A stretch of DNA of 64,000 nt from an uncultured Pelagibacteraceae bacterium (GTDB lineage: Bacteria; Pseudomonadota; Alphaproteobacteria; Pelagibacterales; Pelagibacteraceae). How positions within the stretch are numbered: position 1 is the stretch's first letter; the number at the start of each line of letters is the position of its first letter. Positions 19,788 through 29,676 of the stretch are shown here, piece after piece. The DNA lies in assembly GCA_902587435.1 (NCBI GenBank), contig CACILF010000002.1, forward strand, positions 26,830 through 90,829, read 5' to 3'. The notes under the pieces were generated by a model, which did not search any database, had not been told where the DNA came from, and saw nothing but the letters and a program-made list of their open reading frames with translations. Position numbers and translations under genes: made by a program.

Positions 19788-21047
19788 TTATCCTAATTTA
19801 ATATTTTCTATTCCTACTATTTTATTATAAGCCCAATACAAGACAGTCATCATTGCTAAAAGTATAGCTCCCAATGAAGCACAAAGTCCCCAATTCAATG
19901 TAGTTTTTAAATGATAAGCAATCCAGTTTCCCACCATTTGTCCATCCTTACCACCTACAAGTTCAGGTGTGATGTAGTATCCAATGGCAATTATAAATAC
20001 AAGCAAACACCCTGCACTAACTCCTGGAACTGAATTTGGCATATAAATTTTATAAAATGCATGCATCGGAGAAGCTCCAAGATTTAAAGCTGCTCTCATA
20101 TATGTTGGTGAAATAGTTTTCATTACGCTATAGAGAGGTAAAACCATAAAAGGTAGTAGAATTTGTGTCATCACTATTACAACTGCTGTTTGATTGTACA
20201 TGAGTTGGAAGCGATTCTCATCTGCGATCAAATTTGACATAACTAATAGATTATTCAGAACACCTTTTTGCTGTAACATGACCATCCAGGCAACAGTTCG
20301 AACTAGCAAAGAAGTCCAAAAAGGTAGTAAGACACATATCATTAAAAGATTGCTATATTTCATAGGCAACGTTGCAAGCAAATATGAAATTGGGTATCCC
20401 AAAAGTAGGCAAAACAATGTAACTAAAAGACTTACCTTAAAAGTTTTAATCCATGTTTTGTTGTAAATACGTCTATTTTCCTTTTGTTGAACTATGTTTT
20501 TGCTTGAATCGTACTTTAAATCAACGGCATTTAAATAATATCCCATTGTCGTAGGATCTACCATTTGTCCAAGAGCTAGCCAATATTCAGGGTCAGCCCA
20601 TTTTTTATCAATGGCAATCATTTGTTCTTTGAAAGGACCTTCTTCAATTTTTTTAAATTTTCTTTTAGATTTTTTTAATAAACTTTTCCAACCAGATTTT
20701 GAATAATTCATTCTGGTACTTGCTTTACCAACACTATAGCCTTCACTATTTTTTAATTCAAAAAACATTGTTTTATATACTTCTTCGGAAGGAAGGCCTT
20801 GTCTGTCCCATTTTTTATAAACCTCAAAAGTTTTTGGGAAAACTGTATTAATTTGTCTGTCATCAACGCTCCGAGCTAACATGTCACCAATTGGGACTAG
20901 GAATGTAATTAATATAAATGCCAAAAGCGGAAGCACTAAAAGAAATGCTCTTATTTTATTTATTCGCTCTGCTTTTTTAAGACTAACTTTTAATGGAATT
21001 CCATCGGTTGTTAATATTGGACCTGTTGATGTCTGGGTTTGATTCAT
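19788..21047 (-). CDS. potB: Spermidine/putrescine-type ABC permease (PotB/PotH-like) with a long periplasmic insert after TM1
   Basis: 419 aa; AALNLGASPMHAFYKIYMPNSVPGVSAGCLLVFIIAIGYYITPELVGG. Confidence 0.9.
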   Translation of the reverse strand: MNQTQTSTGPILTTDGIPLKVSLKKAERINKIRAFLLVLPLLAFILITFLVPIGDMLARSVDDRQINTVFPKTFEVYKKWDRQGLPSEEVYKTMFFELKNSEGYSVGKASTRMNYSKSGWKSLLKKSKRKFKKIEEGPFKEQMIAIDKKWADPEYWLALGQMVDPTTMGYYLNAVDLKYDSSKNIVQQKENRRIYNKTWIKTFKVSLLVTLFCLLLGYPISYLLATLPMKYSNLLMICVLLPFWTSLLVRTVAWMVMLQQKGVLNNLLVMSNLIADENRFQLMYNQTAVVIVMTQILLPFMVLPLYSVMKTISPTYMRAALNLGASPMHAFYKIYMPNSVPGVSAGCLLVFIIAIGYYITPELVGGKDGQMVGNWIAYHLKTTLNWGLCASLGAILLAMMTVLYWAYNKIVGIENIKLG

Positions 21048-21084
21048 AAAATTATTTATACAATAAAATTATTATACAATAAAA

Positions 21085-21115
21085 AAAAAGGCGAGATAAA
21101 AATCTCGCCTTTTTT
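21085..21115 (-). terminator. Hairpin between the Pot binding-protein and permease genes
   Basis: AAAAAGGCGAGAT-AAAA-ATCTCGCCTTTTT. Confidence 0.85.
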
Positions 21116-21133
21116 AAATTATACTACGAATTA

Positions 21134-22195
21134 TTAGCTACCTTTCCAAGCACCAAATCTTTCGTGAACTTCAGCACCGTTATCAGCCCACCAAACTGGG
21201 TCTCCTATTACAGCTCTTTTTAGAACTTTTGGAGTAGTTGGCATGTGAGGTAAGATATCAATATTACCACTTGATGTTATGAACCAAGGTTCACCTTTTT
21301 TGATAATGTTGATACTAGATTTTCTCATAGGACCGTATGGAATGTATTTAGCTTGTTCAGCATTAGATTCTGCTGTTGAAGCATGCGCCATAAACTCAAG
21401 CGCTTCTTTTTCATTTCCACCTTTGATAGCTACAAGATATTCTTGTTCAAGAACTGTAGCATCCCAAATGTATTCGAAGTTTTTACCTTCTGAAAGGATA
21501 GCAGCACCAATTCTACCGTTGTAAGCTAATGCCATAACAACTTCACCGCTTGATACTAACTCAAGTGGCTTAGAACCTGCAGACCAAAATACAACATGAT
21601 CTTTAATTGTATCTAGTTTTGCAAATGCTCTATCTATTCCTTCAGGAGTACTCATTACTTCGTACACTTTGCTTGCTTTAACACCATCAGCAACTAGTGC
21701 CATTTCGATTAAAGCGTTTGCCCAAGTATGTATTCCTCTTTTTCCAGGAAACTTTTTAACATCAAAGAAATCTTTAATGTTTTTTGGTTTTTTTCCTGGG
21801 AACGCTGCTTTGTCGTAAAATGCAGTGTAAGCCCAAAAGATTTGTGGAACAACACAGTCAGAAACTGGTGGTACAACCATATCGTTGATAAACTCACTTT
21901 GGTCTACTTTAACAAATAAACCTTCGTCGCATCCTGTGATCGCTTGGTCTGGAAGTACGTCTACTACATCCCAAGTTACATTTCCTGCTTCCACTTGTGC
22001 TTTGATTTCTCCAAGACCACCGTTGTAATTTTCAACAGTAATTGAAGAACCTTTGCTATAAGTGTCTATGTAAGCTTTTTGTTGGCTGGCTGTGTAAGCA
22101 CCACCCCAAGAAACGAAAGTAATATCTGCTGTTGCAGATCCAACAAACGCAATTGAGATTAAACCAAAAAAAGCTGCTTTGATTGCTTTTTTCAT
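21134..22195 (-). CDS. potD: Spermidine/putrescine-type ABC substrate-binding protein
   Basis: 353 aa with signal peptide; ITFVSWGGAYTASQQKAYIDTY, WDVVDVL; operon with potABC. Confidence 0.88.
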   Translation of the reverse strand: MKKAIKAAFFGLISIAFVGSATADITFVSWGGAYTASQQKAYIDTYSKGSSITVENYNGGLGEIKAQVEAGNVTWDVVDVLPDQAITGCDEGLFVKVDQSEFINDMVVPPVSDCVVPQIFWAYTAFYDKAAFPGKKPKNIKDFFDVKKFPGKRGIHTWANALIEMALVADGVKASKVYEVMSTPEGIDRAFAKLDTIKDHVVFWSAGSKPLELVSSGEVVMALAYNGRIGAAILSEGKNFEYIWDATVLEQEYLVAIKGGNEKEALEFMAHASTAESNAEQAKYIPYGPMRKSSINIIKKGEPWFITSSGNIDILPHMPTTPKVLKRAVIGDPVWWADNGAEVHERFGAWKGS

Positions 22196-22306
22196 TTATT
22201 TTCCCCTTTAAATTAAATTTAATTTAAGTTTTAAAGGCGAAAGTAAAACATAATTACTTAGAGACTGCAAAACGTTTTTTGATAGATTTTTCCTAAATTT
22301 ATTAGC

Positions 22307-23401
22307 TTAATTAAGGTCTAGAGCCCTAGAATCTGATGCTTTCCATGACAGTTTGACTGTCGAACCTTCTTTTAAATTTGCTTCCTTATAAGAATTTGGG
22401 ATTTTAACTATAAATTGATCATTTCCACAAACTTCTACTCTAGATCTTATGTGGTCTCCTAAATAAATTAATTCTTTTACTTTTGCGTCAAAATTATTTT
22501 CAAAATTTTCTGATGAGTTAATAGCAACTCTCTCTGGTCTTAATGAAACTAAAGAACCATCACCGTTATTATTCACATTTATTTTTAAAGCATGAATATC
22601 ATCTCCAGATTCTGTAGTAACAATACAATTTTCTCCGTTAATTGATTTAACTTTCCCTTTTAGTTGATTATTCTCTCCAATAAATTGTGCAACAAAAGAA
22701 CTGTTTGGTTTTTCATACAAAATATCCGGAGAAGAAATTTGCTGAATCTTTCCATCGTTAAAAACTGCAATTCGATTTGACATTGTTAAAGCTTCACTTT
22801 GATCATGAGTTACATAAACTACTGTTATTCCAATTTTTTCATGAATATGTTTTATTTCATACTGCATTTGCTCTCTTAAATTTTTATCAAGTGCTCCAAG
22901 TGGCTCGTCCATTAAAACTAATCTAGGTTCAAACACTAAAGATCTTGCTAATGCGACACGTTGTTGTTGTCCACCCGATAGTTGTAATGGCATACGATTT
23001 CCAAAATCTTGCAATTCAACCATCGCAAGTGCATTTCCAACTTTTTCATCAATCTCAGTTTTTTCCATTTTTCTAACTTCAAGTGGGAATGCTAAATTCT
23101 CTTTTACAGTCATATGAGGAAATAAAGCGTAATTTTGAAAAACCATACCTATGCCTCTTTTGTTAGGTGGAATACTACTTATTGGATTTCCGTCCAAATA
23201 AATTTCTCCGCTTGTTGGAGTTTCAAATCCAGCTAACATCATTAACACTGTTGTCTTACCTGATCCAGATGGTCCTAACATAGTTAGAAACTCACCCTTT
23301 GGAACATCAAGATTTAAATCTTTAACGACTAGTATTTCACCATCGTAACTTTTATCTACCTTCTCGAATTTTACGAAACTATCTTTTTGAGACATGCGCA
23401 T
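22307..23401 (-). CDS. potA: Spermidine/putrescine-type ABC ATP-binding protein
   Basis: 364 aa; [39 protein letters not shown]-terminal TOBE region. Confidence 0.93.
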   Translation of the reverse strand: MRMSQKDSFVKFEKVDKSYDGEILVVKDLNLDVPKGEFLTMLGPSGSGKTTVLMMLAGFETPTSGEIYLDGNPISSIPPNKRGIGMVFQNYALFPHMTVKENLAFPLEVRKMEKTEIDEKVGNALAMVELQDFGNRMPLQLSGGQQQRVALARSLVFEPRLVLMDEPLGALDKNLREQMQYEIKHIHEKIGITVVYVTHDQSEALTMSNRIAVFNDGKIQQISSPDILYEKPNSSFVAQFIGENNQLKGKVKSINGENCIVTTESGDDIHALKINVNNNGDGSLVSLRPERVAINSSENFENNFDAKVKELIYLGDHIRSRVEVCGNDQFIVKIPNSYKEANLKEGSTVKLSWKASDSRALDLN

Positions 23402-23474
23402 TTAAAACATTAGATAAAGATTAATTCAAGGATTAATTAATAATGACATCTTATAGTTGTTTTTACTATATTTT

Positions 23475-24035
23475 TCATATTGACTCTTCTTTAATTAATT
23501 TTTTTATACGCGGAATCATAACCTTTGGTGCTTCCATTGATGGATGTAATTTTTCTACTTCTTTATAACTTTCAATAGCTTTTTTATAATTTTTTAATTT
23601 AATTTGAACTAAACCTTGTCCAGATAATGCCCCAAAGTGTCTTTCTTCAAGTTTAAGTACTTCGTTTATATCGTTTTGAGACTGTTCATAGTTACCCATC
23701 ATATAAAGAACAGTAGCACGTTTATTCCAGGCCTCAGCCCATTTGGGATCCTCTAAAATTATCTGTGAAAAAAGTCCATAAGCTTTATTTAATTTTCTCT
23801 GATTAATTAATATAGAACCTTGGGCTAGCAGTTCAGTTAATCTATATCCTCTTCTATCTTCGGATGGATGTGTTATCCAAATTTTCCATATTTTATTTTC
23901 TATTTCTATAGCCTTTGTATTTTCGCTATTTTTAAGCAATTTGAATAGATTGTTTAATTCATTGACTCTGTTTTCTGCACTGACATTGTTAAAGATTAAC
24001 AAACTTAGGATAATTAATTTTACTAATTTTTTCAT
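23475..24035 (-). CDS. Secreted TPR-repeat protein
   Basis: Signal peptide; WAEAWNKRATVLYMMGNYEQSQNDINEVLKLEERHFGALSGQGLV TPR pattern. Confidence 0.75.
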   Translation of the reverse strand: MKKLVKLIILSLLIFNNVSAENRVNELNNLFKLLKNSENTKAIEIENKIWKIWITHPSEDRRGYRLTELLAQGSILINQRKLNKAYGLFSQIILEDPKWAEAWNKRATVLYMMGNYEQSQNDINEVLKLEERHFGALSGQGLVQIKLKNYKKAIESYKEVEKLHPSMEAPKVMIPRIKKLIKEESI

Positions 24036-24043
24036 AAATTTTA

Positions 24044-24670
24044 TTAAACTTTTTCTAAATAATTTTTAAGAACTTTGCTTCTAATATCAATTCTGAAGGA
24101 GTCAAATTGATTAATATCTTTTATAGGTGAATCAATTTGATTTGTTGCTTTATCCATATCATAACATGATAAAATTATTTTTCCTCTATCATTAAAATCA
24201 AACGAAATACTAGTTGCTGTACTTTTTCCTGATTGGTTTTCCTCTTGAAAAACTTTTCTTGAATTATATTCAACCTTGTATAATTTTTTTTTACTTCGCT
24301 TAGTATTTTTAAATAATTCCGATATATTTAATGCTGAATAATCTAGTTCTTTGTTGCATTCAGCGTCATCATATTTTTTTTTTACTACTATTCCAACTAA
24401 TCCTTCGATTGTAAAATTATCGTCATCACTTTTATAACTAATTTTAAACCAATCATAAATACCTTTCCCCGATACAAGTGAAGTTGCAAACTCCTTATAA
24501 CTATAATTAAACCAATCTAGCTCTCCATTCTCTAGTTCAGTCTCATTAAAATAATCCAAAGCACTATCTCCAATACTTATGCTTTCAATCTTAAAATCTT
24601 TAATATTATCTGAATAAGCGTTTGTACTTAACAAAAAAACCAGAAACACGATCCCGAAAATTTTTTTCAT
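24044..24670 (-). CDS. Hypothetical secreted protein
   Basis: 208 aa ORF with signal peptide, tightly packed with its neighbours. Confidence 0.6.
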   Translation of the reverse strand: MKKIFGIVFLVFLLSTNAYSDNIKDFKIESISIGDSALDYFNETELENGELDWFNYSYKEFATSLVSGKGIYDWFKISYKSDDDNFTIEGLVGIVVKKKYDDAECNKELDYSALNISELFKNTKRSKKKLYKVEYNSRKVFQEENQSGKSTATSISFDFNDRGKIILSCYDMDKATNQIDSPIKDINQFDSFRIDIRSKVLKNYLEKV

Positions 24671-25839
24671 TAGCCTTTGATATGTAGCTCACCAGGAAAT
24701 TTATAAAAATTCTCAGCTCCATTTTCTGAAACTCTAATTGACTCACTGCTTTCAACACCCCATTCTCCAAACTGCATTACTGCAATCATATGAAAACAAA
24801 CATTTTTTTGTAAAACAGTTTTGTCTCCCTTTTGAATGTTAAGTGTATGCTCACCCCAATCTGGTGGATAGCCTATTCCTATTGAATAACCTGTTCTAGA
24901 TTTTTTTTCAATTCCATATTTATCCAAAACTTTCCAAAATGCTTGGGCTACGTCGTCTGCAGTATTTCCAGGTTTTGTCACATCAATACCTGCTTGCAAT
25001 GCTTCTCTTGTTCTTTTCATTGTATCTATTTTTTTTTGATCAGGTTTTCCTAATAATACTGTTCTTGCCATGGGACAATGATATTTTTTATATACTCCAG
25101 ATATTTCAATTATTGATGCTTCTCCTTCAACAAATTTATCATCTGTCCAAGATAAGTGAGAGGCAGATGTTCCTTTGCCTGTTGGTATCAATGGTACAAT
25201 TGACGAATAATCTCCACCATGTTCTTTGGTTCCGCTTATTAATGTTGAATATATTTTTGCAACGGCATCACATTGTCTAACTCCAGGGTTAATTGCTTCA
25301 AATGCGGTTTTCATTCCTAGTTGAGTAATTTGAGATGCTATCTTCATATAATTAATCTCTTCATCAGATTTAACCAATCTCACCCAGTTAACTAATCTCT
25401 CACAATCTTTTACTTTAGCATTGGGTAAACCATTTTTTAATTTTTCATGTGAATAAGCGGTAAAATAATGGCTATCCATCTCTACACCTATACTTAGGTT
25501 GTCCCACTTTCTTTCTTTTATAATTTCTATTAATCTATCGTAAGGATGTATTGGCCAAACATGGATGTATTTTTCATCGTAAACAATAATATTTTCATCT
25601 TTTAAGTAAGTTTTTATGTAGGCTCCGCCTGCATCCTGTGCTCTTACAAAACACAATGGTTCTTCTGCATTAATATGAACTATTACACACTGCGCATAAT
25701 AAAATGACCAAGCATCATATCCTGTAAGATAATTCATATTGTTAGTATCTTGAGAAATTAATAGTTCAATGCCTTTTTCTTGCATTGATTTTTGAACTTT
25801 TTTAAGTCTTTCTTTGTATTCTTCTTTTGTAAATAACAT
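24670..25839 (-). CDS. doeA: M24-family hydrolase, ectoine hydrolase (DoeA/EutD)-like
   Basis: 389 aa; NMNYLTGYDAWSFYYAQCVIV, GGDYSSIVPLIPTGKGTSASHLSW, YKKYHCPMARTVLLGKP, GIGYPPDWGEHTL resemble DoeA; adjacent EutA-like gene. Confidence 0.75.
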   Translation of the reverse strand: MLFTKEEYKERLKKVQKSMQEKGIELLISQDTNNMNYLTGYDAWSFYYAQCVIVHINAEEPLCFVRAQDAGGAYIKTYLKDENIIVYDEKYIHVWPIHPYDRLIEIIKERKWDNLSIGVEMDSHYFTAYSHEKLKNGLPNAKVKDCERLVNWVRLVKSDEEINYMKIASQITQLGMKTAFEAINPGVRQCDAVAKIYSTLISGTKEHGGDYSSIVPLIPTGKGTSASHLSWTDDKFVEGEASIIEISGVYKKYHCPMARTVLLGKPDQKKIDTMKRTREALQAGIDVTKPGNTADDVAQAFWKVLDKYGIEKKSRTGYSIGIGYPPDWGEHTLNIQKGDKTVLQKNVCFHMIAVMQFGEWGVESSESIRVSENGAENFYKFPGELHIKG

Positions 25840-25841
25840 TT

Positions 25842-26588
25842 CTAATTGTTTGAAAATAATTTTCCAAAGCCACTTATCGAATTATTTTCACCTATTTTTT
25901 CTAAAGTATCCCATATTAATGTTTGATTACTTGATAAAACAATTTTGCCCAATTTTTTTTCAAGTTTATCTATTATGGACAAGGCTGGTAAAGCTGTGCA
26001 CGAAATAAATAATGCATCTGCTCCCTTTAAATCCATTTTTGACAAAACATCATATAAATAATTAGCATCTACTTTGCCAATATCAATGTCAGAAGCAATA
26101 TCGAAATAAGAGTTTGATGTAACTTGAAAATTTTCTTTTTCAAAAAAATCTATCACTTCGTCATTTAATTTTTTAGGATAAGGAGTAAAAATTGCAATTT
26201 TATTTAGATTTAACTTTTTGAGAGCTTTAATAGATGATGAACTTGGAGTTGTAACTTCAGCTTCAGGTTTTGCTTTCTTTATTTTTTTTTCTATAGATTG
26301 ATAACCAGCAGCAATGGTTCCTGAGGTACAGCCATAAACTACACAATCAATTTTTTCATTTGGCAGAATATCTTTTGTAACTTCTGTAATTTTTTCAGAC
26401 ATTTTTATTAAATTCTCACTGGTTAAAGGATTAAAACATTCAATTCTATTAACAAAAAAGTCTATTTTTTTATCTTTAATTACATTAATAAAGTCTTTTT
26501 CAATCATGTAATCACTTGCAAGTGCTATTAACCCAATTTTCGGATTTTGATACTTGTTATATTTTGGATCTATTTTTATTGAATACAT
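25842..26588 (-). CDS. eutA: Maleate isomerase/Asp-racemase superfamily protein, EutA-like
   Basis: KIGLIALASDYMIEKDF, VYGCTSGTIAAG, ALFISCTALPAL; downstream of the DoeA-like gene start; ATG at 26588 preferred. Confidence 0.7.
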   Translation of the reverse strand: MYSIKIDPKYNKYQNPKIGLIALASDYMIEKDFINVIKDKKIDFFVNRIECFNPLTSENLIKMSEKITEVTKDILPNEKIDCVVYGCTSGTIAAGYQSIEKKIKKAKPEAEVTTPSSSSIKALKKLNLNKIAIFTPYPKKLNDEVIDFFEKENFQVTSNSYFDIASDIDIGKVDANYLYDVLSKMDLKGADALFISCTALPALSIIDKLEKKLGKIVLSSNQTLIWDTLEKIGENNSISGFGKLFSNN

Positions 26589-26645
26589 TTTCAAAAAAAA
26601 ATATATCATAAAGCATTTAATATTCACTATAATTAAAAGGTTGTT

Positions 26646-27587
26646 ATGAAAATAGGATTTATAGGACTTGGAAATGTTGGGGGCAAATTGGCGAACAGCT
26701 TGTTAAGAAATAAATTCGATTTAACAGTACGAGACGTAGAAAAAAACCTAACAAATGATTTTAAGAGTAAAGGAGCAAAAGTTTCTGACAATGCTAAAGA
26801 GCTAGCTGAACAAACAGATTTAATTATTACCTGTCTTCCTTCTCCTGAAATATGCGCAGAAGTTATGGAATCTGATGAAGGAGTTGTTAATGGACTTTCA
26901 AAAAATAAAATATGGTTAGAAATGAGCACAACAGATGAGTCTGAGGTTAAGAGATTGGGTAAACTTGTTATGGATAAAAAAGCTATTCCAATGGATGGTC
27001 CTGTTAGTGGTGGATGTCATAGAGCTACAACTGGAAATATTGCTATTTTTGTTGGTGGTGAAAGAAATAGTTTTGAAAAAATATTGCCAGTTTTAAGCAT
27101 TATGGGAAGAAAAATTTTACATACAGGAGAACTTGGAACTGCATCTGTATTAAAAGTGATTACTAATTATTTAGCCTCTGTTCATTTAGCAGCACTAGGA
27201 GAAGCATGGACTGTTGCAAAAAAATCTAATTTAGATCTTAACAAAACCTATAAAGGAATAGCTGCTTCATCTGGAAATTCTTTTGTACATGAAACTGAAA
27301 GTCAGGTAATTTTAAACGGTTCATATAACATTAATTTTACTATGGACTTAGTAAAAAAAGACATGAATCTTTTTGATCAGCTTTCAAAAAAACTAAACAC
27401 AGAATTAGAAATATCACCATTTGTATTAAATATATTTAAAGAAGCTGAAAAAAAGTTTGGATCAAGGGCATGGTCATCTATGGTGGTAAAAAGACTTGAA
27501 GAAAAGTATAATATAAACTTTAGAGCCTCAGGTTTTCCAGAGGAATTAGTTGATAATGAGCCTGAAGAAAAAGGATATGAGATATAA
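26646..27587 (+). CDS. NAD-binding beta-hydroxyacid dehydrogenase (3-hydroxyisobutyrate dehydrogenase family)
   Basis: 313 aa; MKIGFIGLGNVGGKLANSL, MDGPVSGGCHRATTGNIAIFVGG, KVITNYLASVH. Confidence 0.9.
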   Translation: MKIGFIGLGNVGGKLANSLLRNKFDLTVRDVEKNLTNDFKSKGAKVSDNAKELAEQTDLIITCLPSPEICAEVMESDEGVVNGLSKNKIWLEMSTTDESEVKRLGKLVMDKKAIPMDGPVSGGCHRATTGNIAIFVGGERNSFEKILPVLSIMGRKILHTGELGTASVLKVITNYLASVHLAALGEAWTVAKKSNLDLNKTYKGIAASSGNSFVHETESQVILNGSYNINFTMDLVKKDMNLFDQLSKKLNTELEISPFVLNIFKEAEKKFGSRAWSSMVVKRLEEKYNINFRASGFPEELVDNEPEEKGYEI

Positions 27588-27589
27588 AA

Positions 27590-29020
27590 ATGTTAGATAA
27601 AAGAAAATTTTATATTAACGGTGAATGGATAGAGCCTTCAAAAAAAAATGATTTTGAAGTAATTAACCCATCAAATGAAGAAACATTCGCAGTAATATCT
27701 CTGGGGACTAAAGCTGATGTTGATTTGGCTGTCAAAGTCTCAAAAGAGGCTTTTGAATCTTGGAAAGAAACTACAAAAGAAGAAAGAATTAAATTATTAG
27801 AAAATTTACTATCAGTTTATAAAAAAAGATTTAGTGAAATGACTGAAGCAATTTCTAAAGAAATGGGAGCTCCGATGGATTGGTCTTCTAATGTTCAAAA
27901 TGCATCCGGTCAAGCACACTTGGAAGATTTTATTATAAGGCTTAAAAACTTTAAATTTGATGAACAATTTGACTCAAAATCAAATAATCAAATATTTTAT
28001 GAACCTATTGGAGTTTGTGGATTAATTACTCCTTGGAACTGGCCAATAAACCAAATTGCACTTAAAGTAATACCTGCTTTAGCAACTGGCTGCACAATGA
28101 TACTCAAGCCTTCGGAAATAGCTCCAGTATCAGCAATGTTATTTGCTGAAATGATTCATGAAGCTGGTTTTCCACCTGGAGTTTTTAATCTAGTAAATGG
28201 AGATGGAGCTGGAGTTGGAACATATATATCTGGTCATCCTGATATTGATATGGTGTCTTTTACTGGGTCAACAAGAGCAGGGAAACTAATTACAAAAAAT
28301 GCAGCCGAAACAATTAAGAGAGTTTGTTTAGAACTAGGTGGTAAAGGTGGAAATATTGTATTTGCAGACTCCTACCCTAATGCTGTTAGAGATGGAATAA
28401 AAAATGTAATGAGTAATTCAGGACAATCTTGTGACGCCCCAACAAGAATGCTTGTCGAAAAATCTATATACAAAAGAGCTGTAAGTGAAGCAGTGGATGA
28501 AGCCAATAAAATTAAAGTAGATATAGCATCAAAAAAAGGAGATCATATAGGTCCGGTAGTTTCAAAAGTTCAATACGATAAAATTATTAACTTAATAAAA
28601 GATGGAATTAATGAAGGTGCAACATTAGCTGCAGGAGGCCCTGAAATGCCTAATGGTTTAAATAAAGGATATTTTATTAAACCAACCATATTTACTGATG
28701 TTACAAATGATATGCAGATAGCAAAAAAAGAAATTTTTGGACCAGTTCTTTCTATTATACCTTTTGAAACAGAAGAGGAAGCAATTAGCGTTACCAATGA
28801 TACAGAATACGGCCTTGGAAATTACCTTCAAACTGAAGATAAAGAAAAGGCAAAAAGAGTATCTAAAAAACTTAGATCTGGGATCGTTTATATTAATGGA
28901 AATTCTCCAGACTCTGGAACTCCTTTTGGTGGATATAAACAATCTGGAAATGGACGCGAAGGTGGTTCTTGGGGACTAGAAGAATATCTAGAGGTAAAAA
29001 CAATTACCGGCTGGAAATAA
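27590..29020 (+). CDS. Aldehyde dehydrogenase, paralogous to 9406..10839
   Basis: 476 aa; TPWNWPINQIALKVIPALA, LELGGKGGNIVF, NSGQSCDAPTR. Confidence 0.95.
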   Translation: MLDKRKFYINGEWIEPSKKNDFEVINPSNEETFAVISLGTKADVDLAVKVSKEAFESWKETTKEERIKLLENLLSVYKKRFSEMTEAISKEMGAPMDWSSNVQNASGQAHLEDFIIRLKNFKFDEQFDSKSNNQIFYEPIGVCGLITPWNWPINQIALKVIPALATGCTMILKPSEIAPVSAMLFAEMIHEAGFPPGVFNLVNGDGAGVGTYISGHPDIDMVSFTGSTRAGKLITKNAAETIKRVCLELGGKGGNIVFADSYPNAVRDGIKNVMSNSGQSCDAPTRMLVEKSIYKRAVSEAVDEANKIKVDIASKKGDHIGPVVSKVQYDKIINLIKDGINEGATLAAGGPEMPNGLNKGYFIKPTIFTDVTNDMQIAKKEIFGPVLSIIPFETEEEAISVTNDTEYGLGNYLQTEDKEKAKRVSKKLRSGIVYINGNSPDSGTPFGGYKQSGNGREGGSWGLEEYLEVKTITGWK

Positions 29021-29028
29021 AATTTTAA

Positions 29029-29676
29029 ATGACAGATCTGTTAATTCACAGAGGTATTGTAAATAAAAATTATAAAGAAAACCTTCTTAAATCATTTAAG
29101 CAATCCTTTAAAAAAGGATATGGAATTGAAACTGACATTCATGCAACAAAAGATAATAAATTTATTTGCTTTCATGACTTTACTTTAAATAGAATTTTTA
29201 GAAAAAACGTTAGTGTAAAGAATTTAAATTATTCTAAAATTAAAGAGATAAGTTCTAAAAATAAAAAGACAATTCCACTATTAAAAGATTTGCTAAAAAC
29301 TTCAAAAAATAAGTACCTTTTATTTATTGAATTAAAACCAGCTTTCTCAAAAAAACTTTTACAAAAATTATTGAAAGAAACATCAAAGTATACAAAATGT
29401 GTATTTATTTCTTTCAAACATAAAAATATTTATAATTTGCTTAAAATAAAAAGTAACACAAAGGTAGGTTTATCTTTTTCAAATTCTACTAGTGCCAAAA
29501 TGGTGATTAAAAAATCAAGCAACAAACAAATCGACTATTTAATTTTAGATAAGTCTTTTTTAAAAAATAAAAATATACAAAATTTAAAAATTAAAAAATA
29601 CTACTATACAATCAAAACTAAATCAGAATTTAATAAATATAATAAAAAGAATAATTTAATATTTGAAAATTTATAA
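29029..29676 (+). CDS. Glycerophosphodiester phosphodiesterase family protein
   Basis: LIHRGIVNKNYKENLLKSFKQSFKKGYGIETDIHATKDNKFICFHDFTLNR. Confidence 0.87.
   Translation: MTDLLIHRGIVNKNYKENLLKSFKQSFKKGYGIETDIHATKDNKFICFHDFTLNRIFRKNVSVKNLNYSKIKEISSKNKKTIPLLKDLLKTSKNKYLLFIELKPAFSKKLLQKLLKETSKYTKCVFISFKHKNIYNLLKIKSNTKVGLSFSNSTSAKMVIKKSSNKQIDYLILDKSFLKNKNIQNLKIKKYYYTIKTKSEFNKYNKKNNLIFENL

Noticed and set aside
24670-25839. DMSP lyase DddP (also M24 fold)
   Set aside because: Motifs and the EutA-like neighbour fit DoeA/EutD ectoine hydrolase better; needs phylogeny to be certain.
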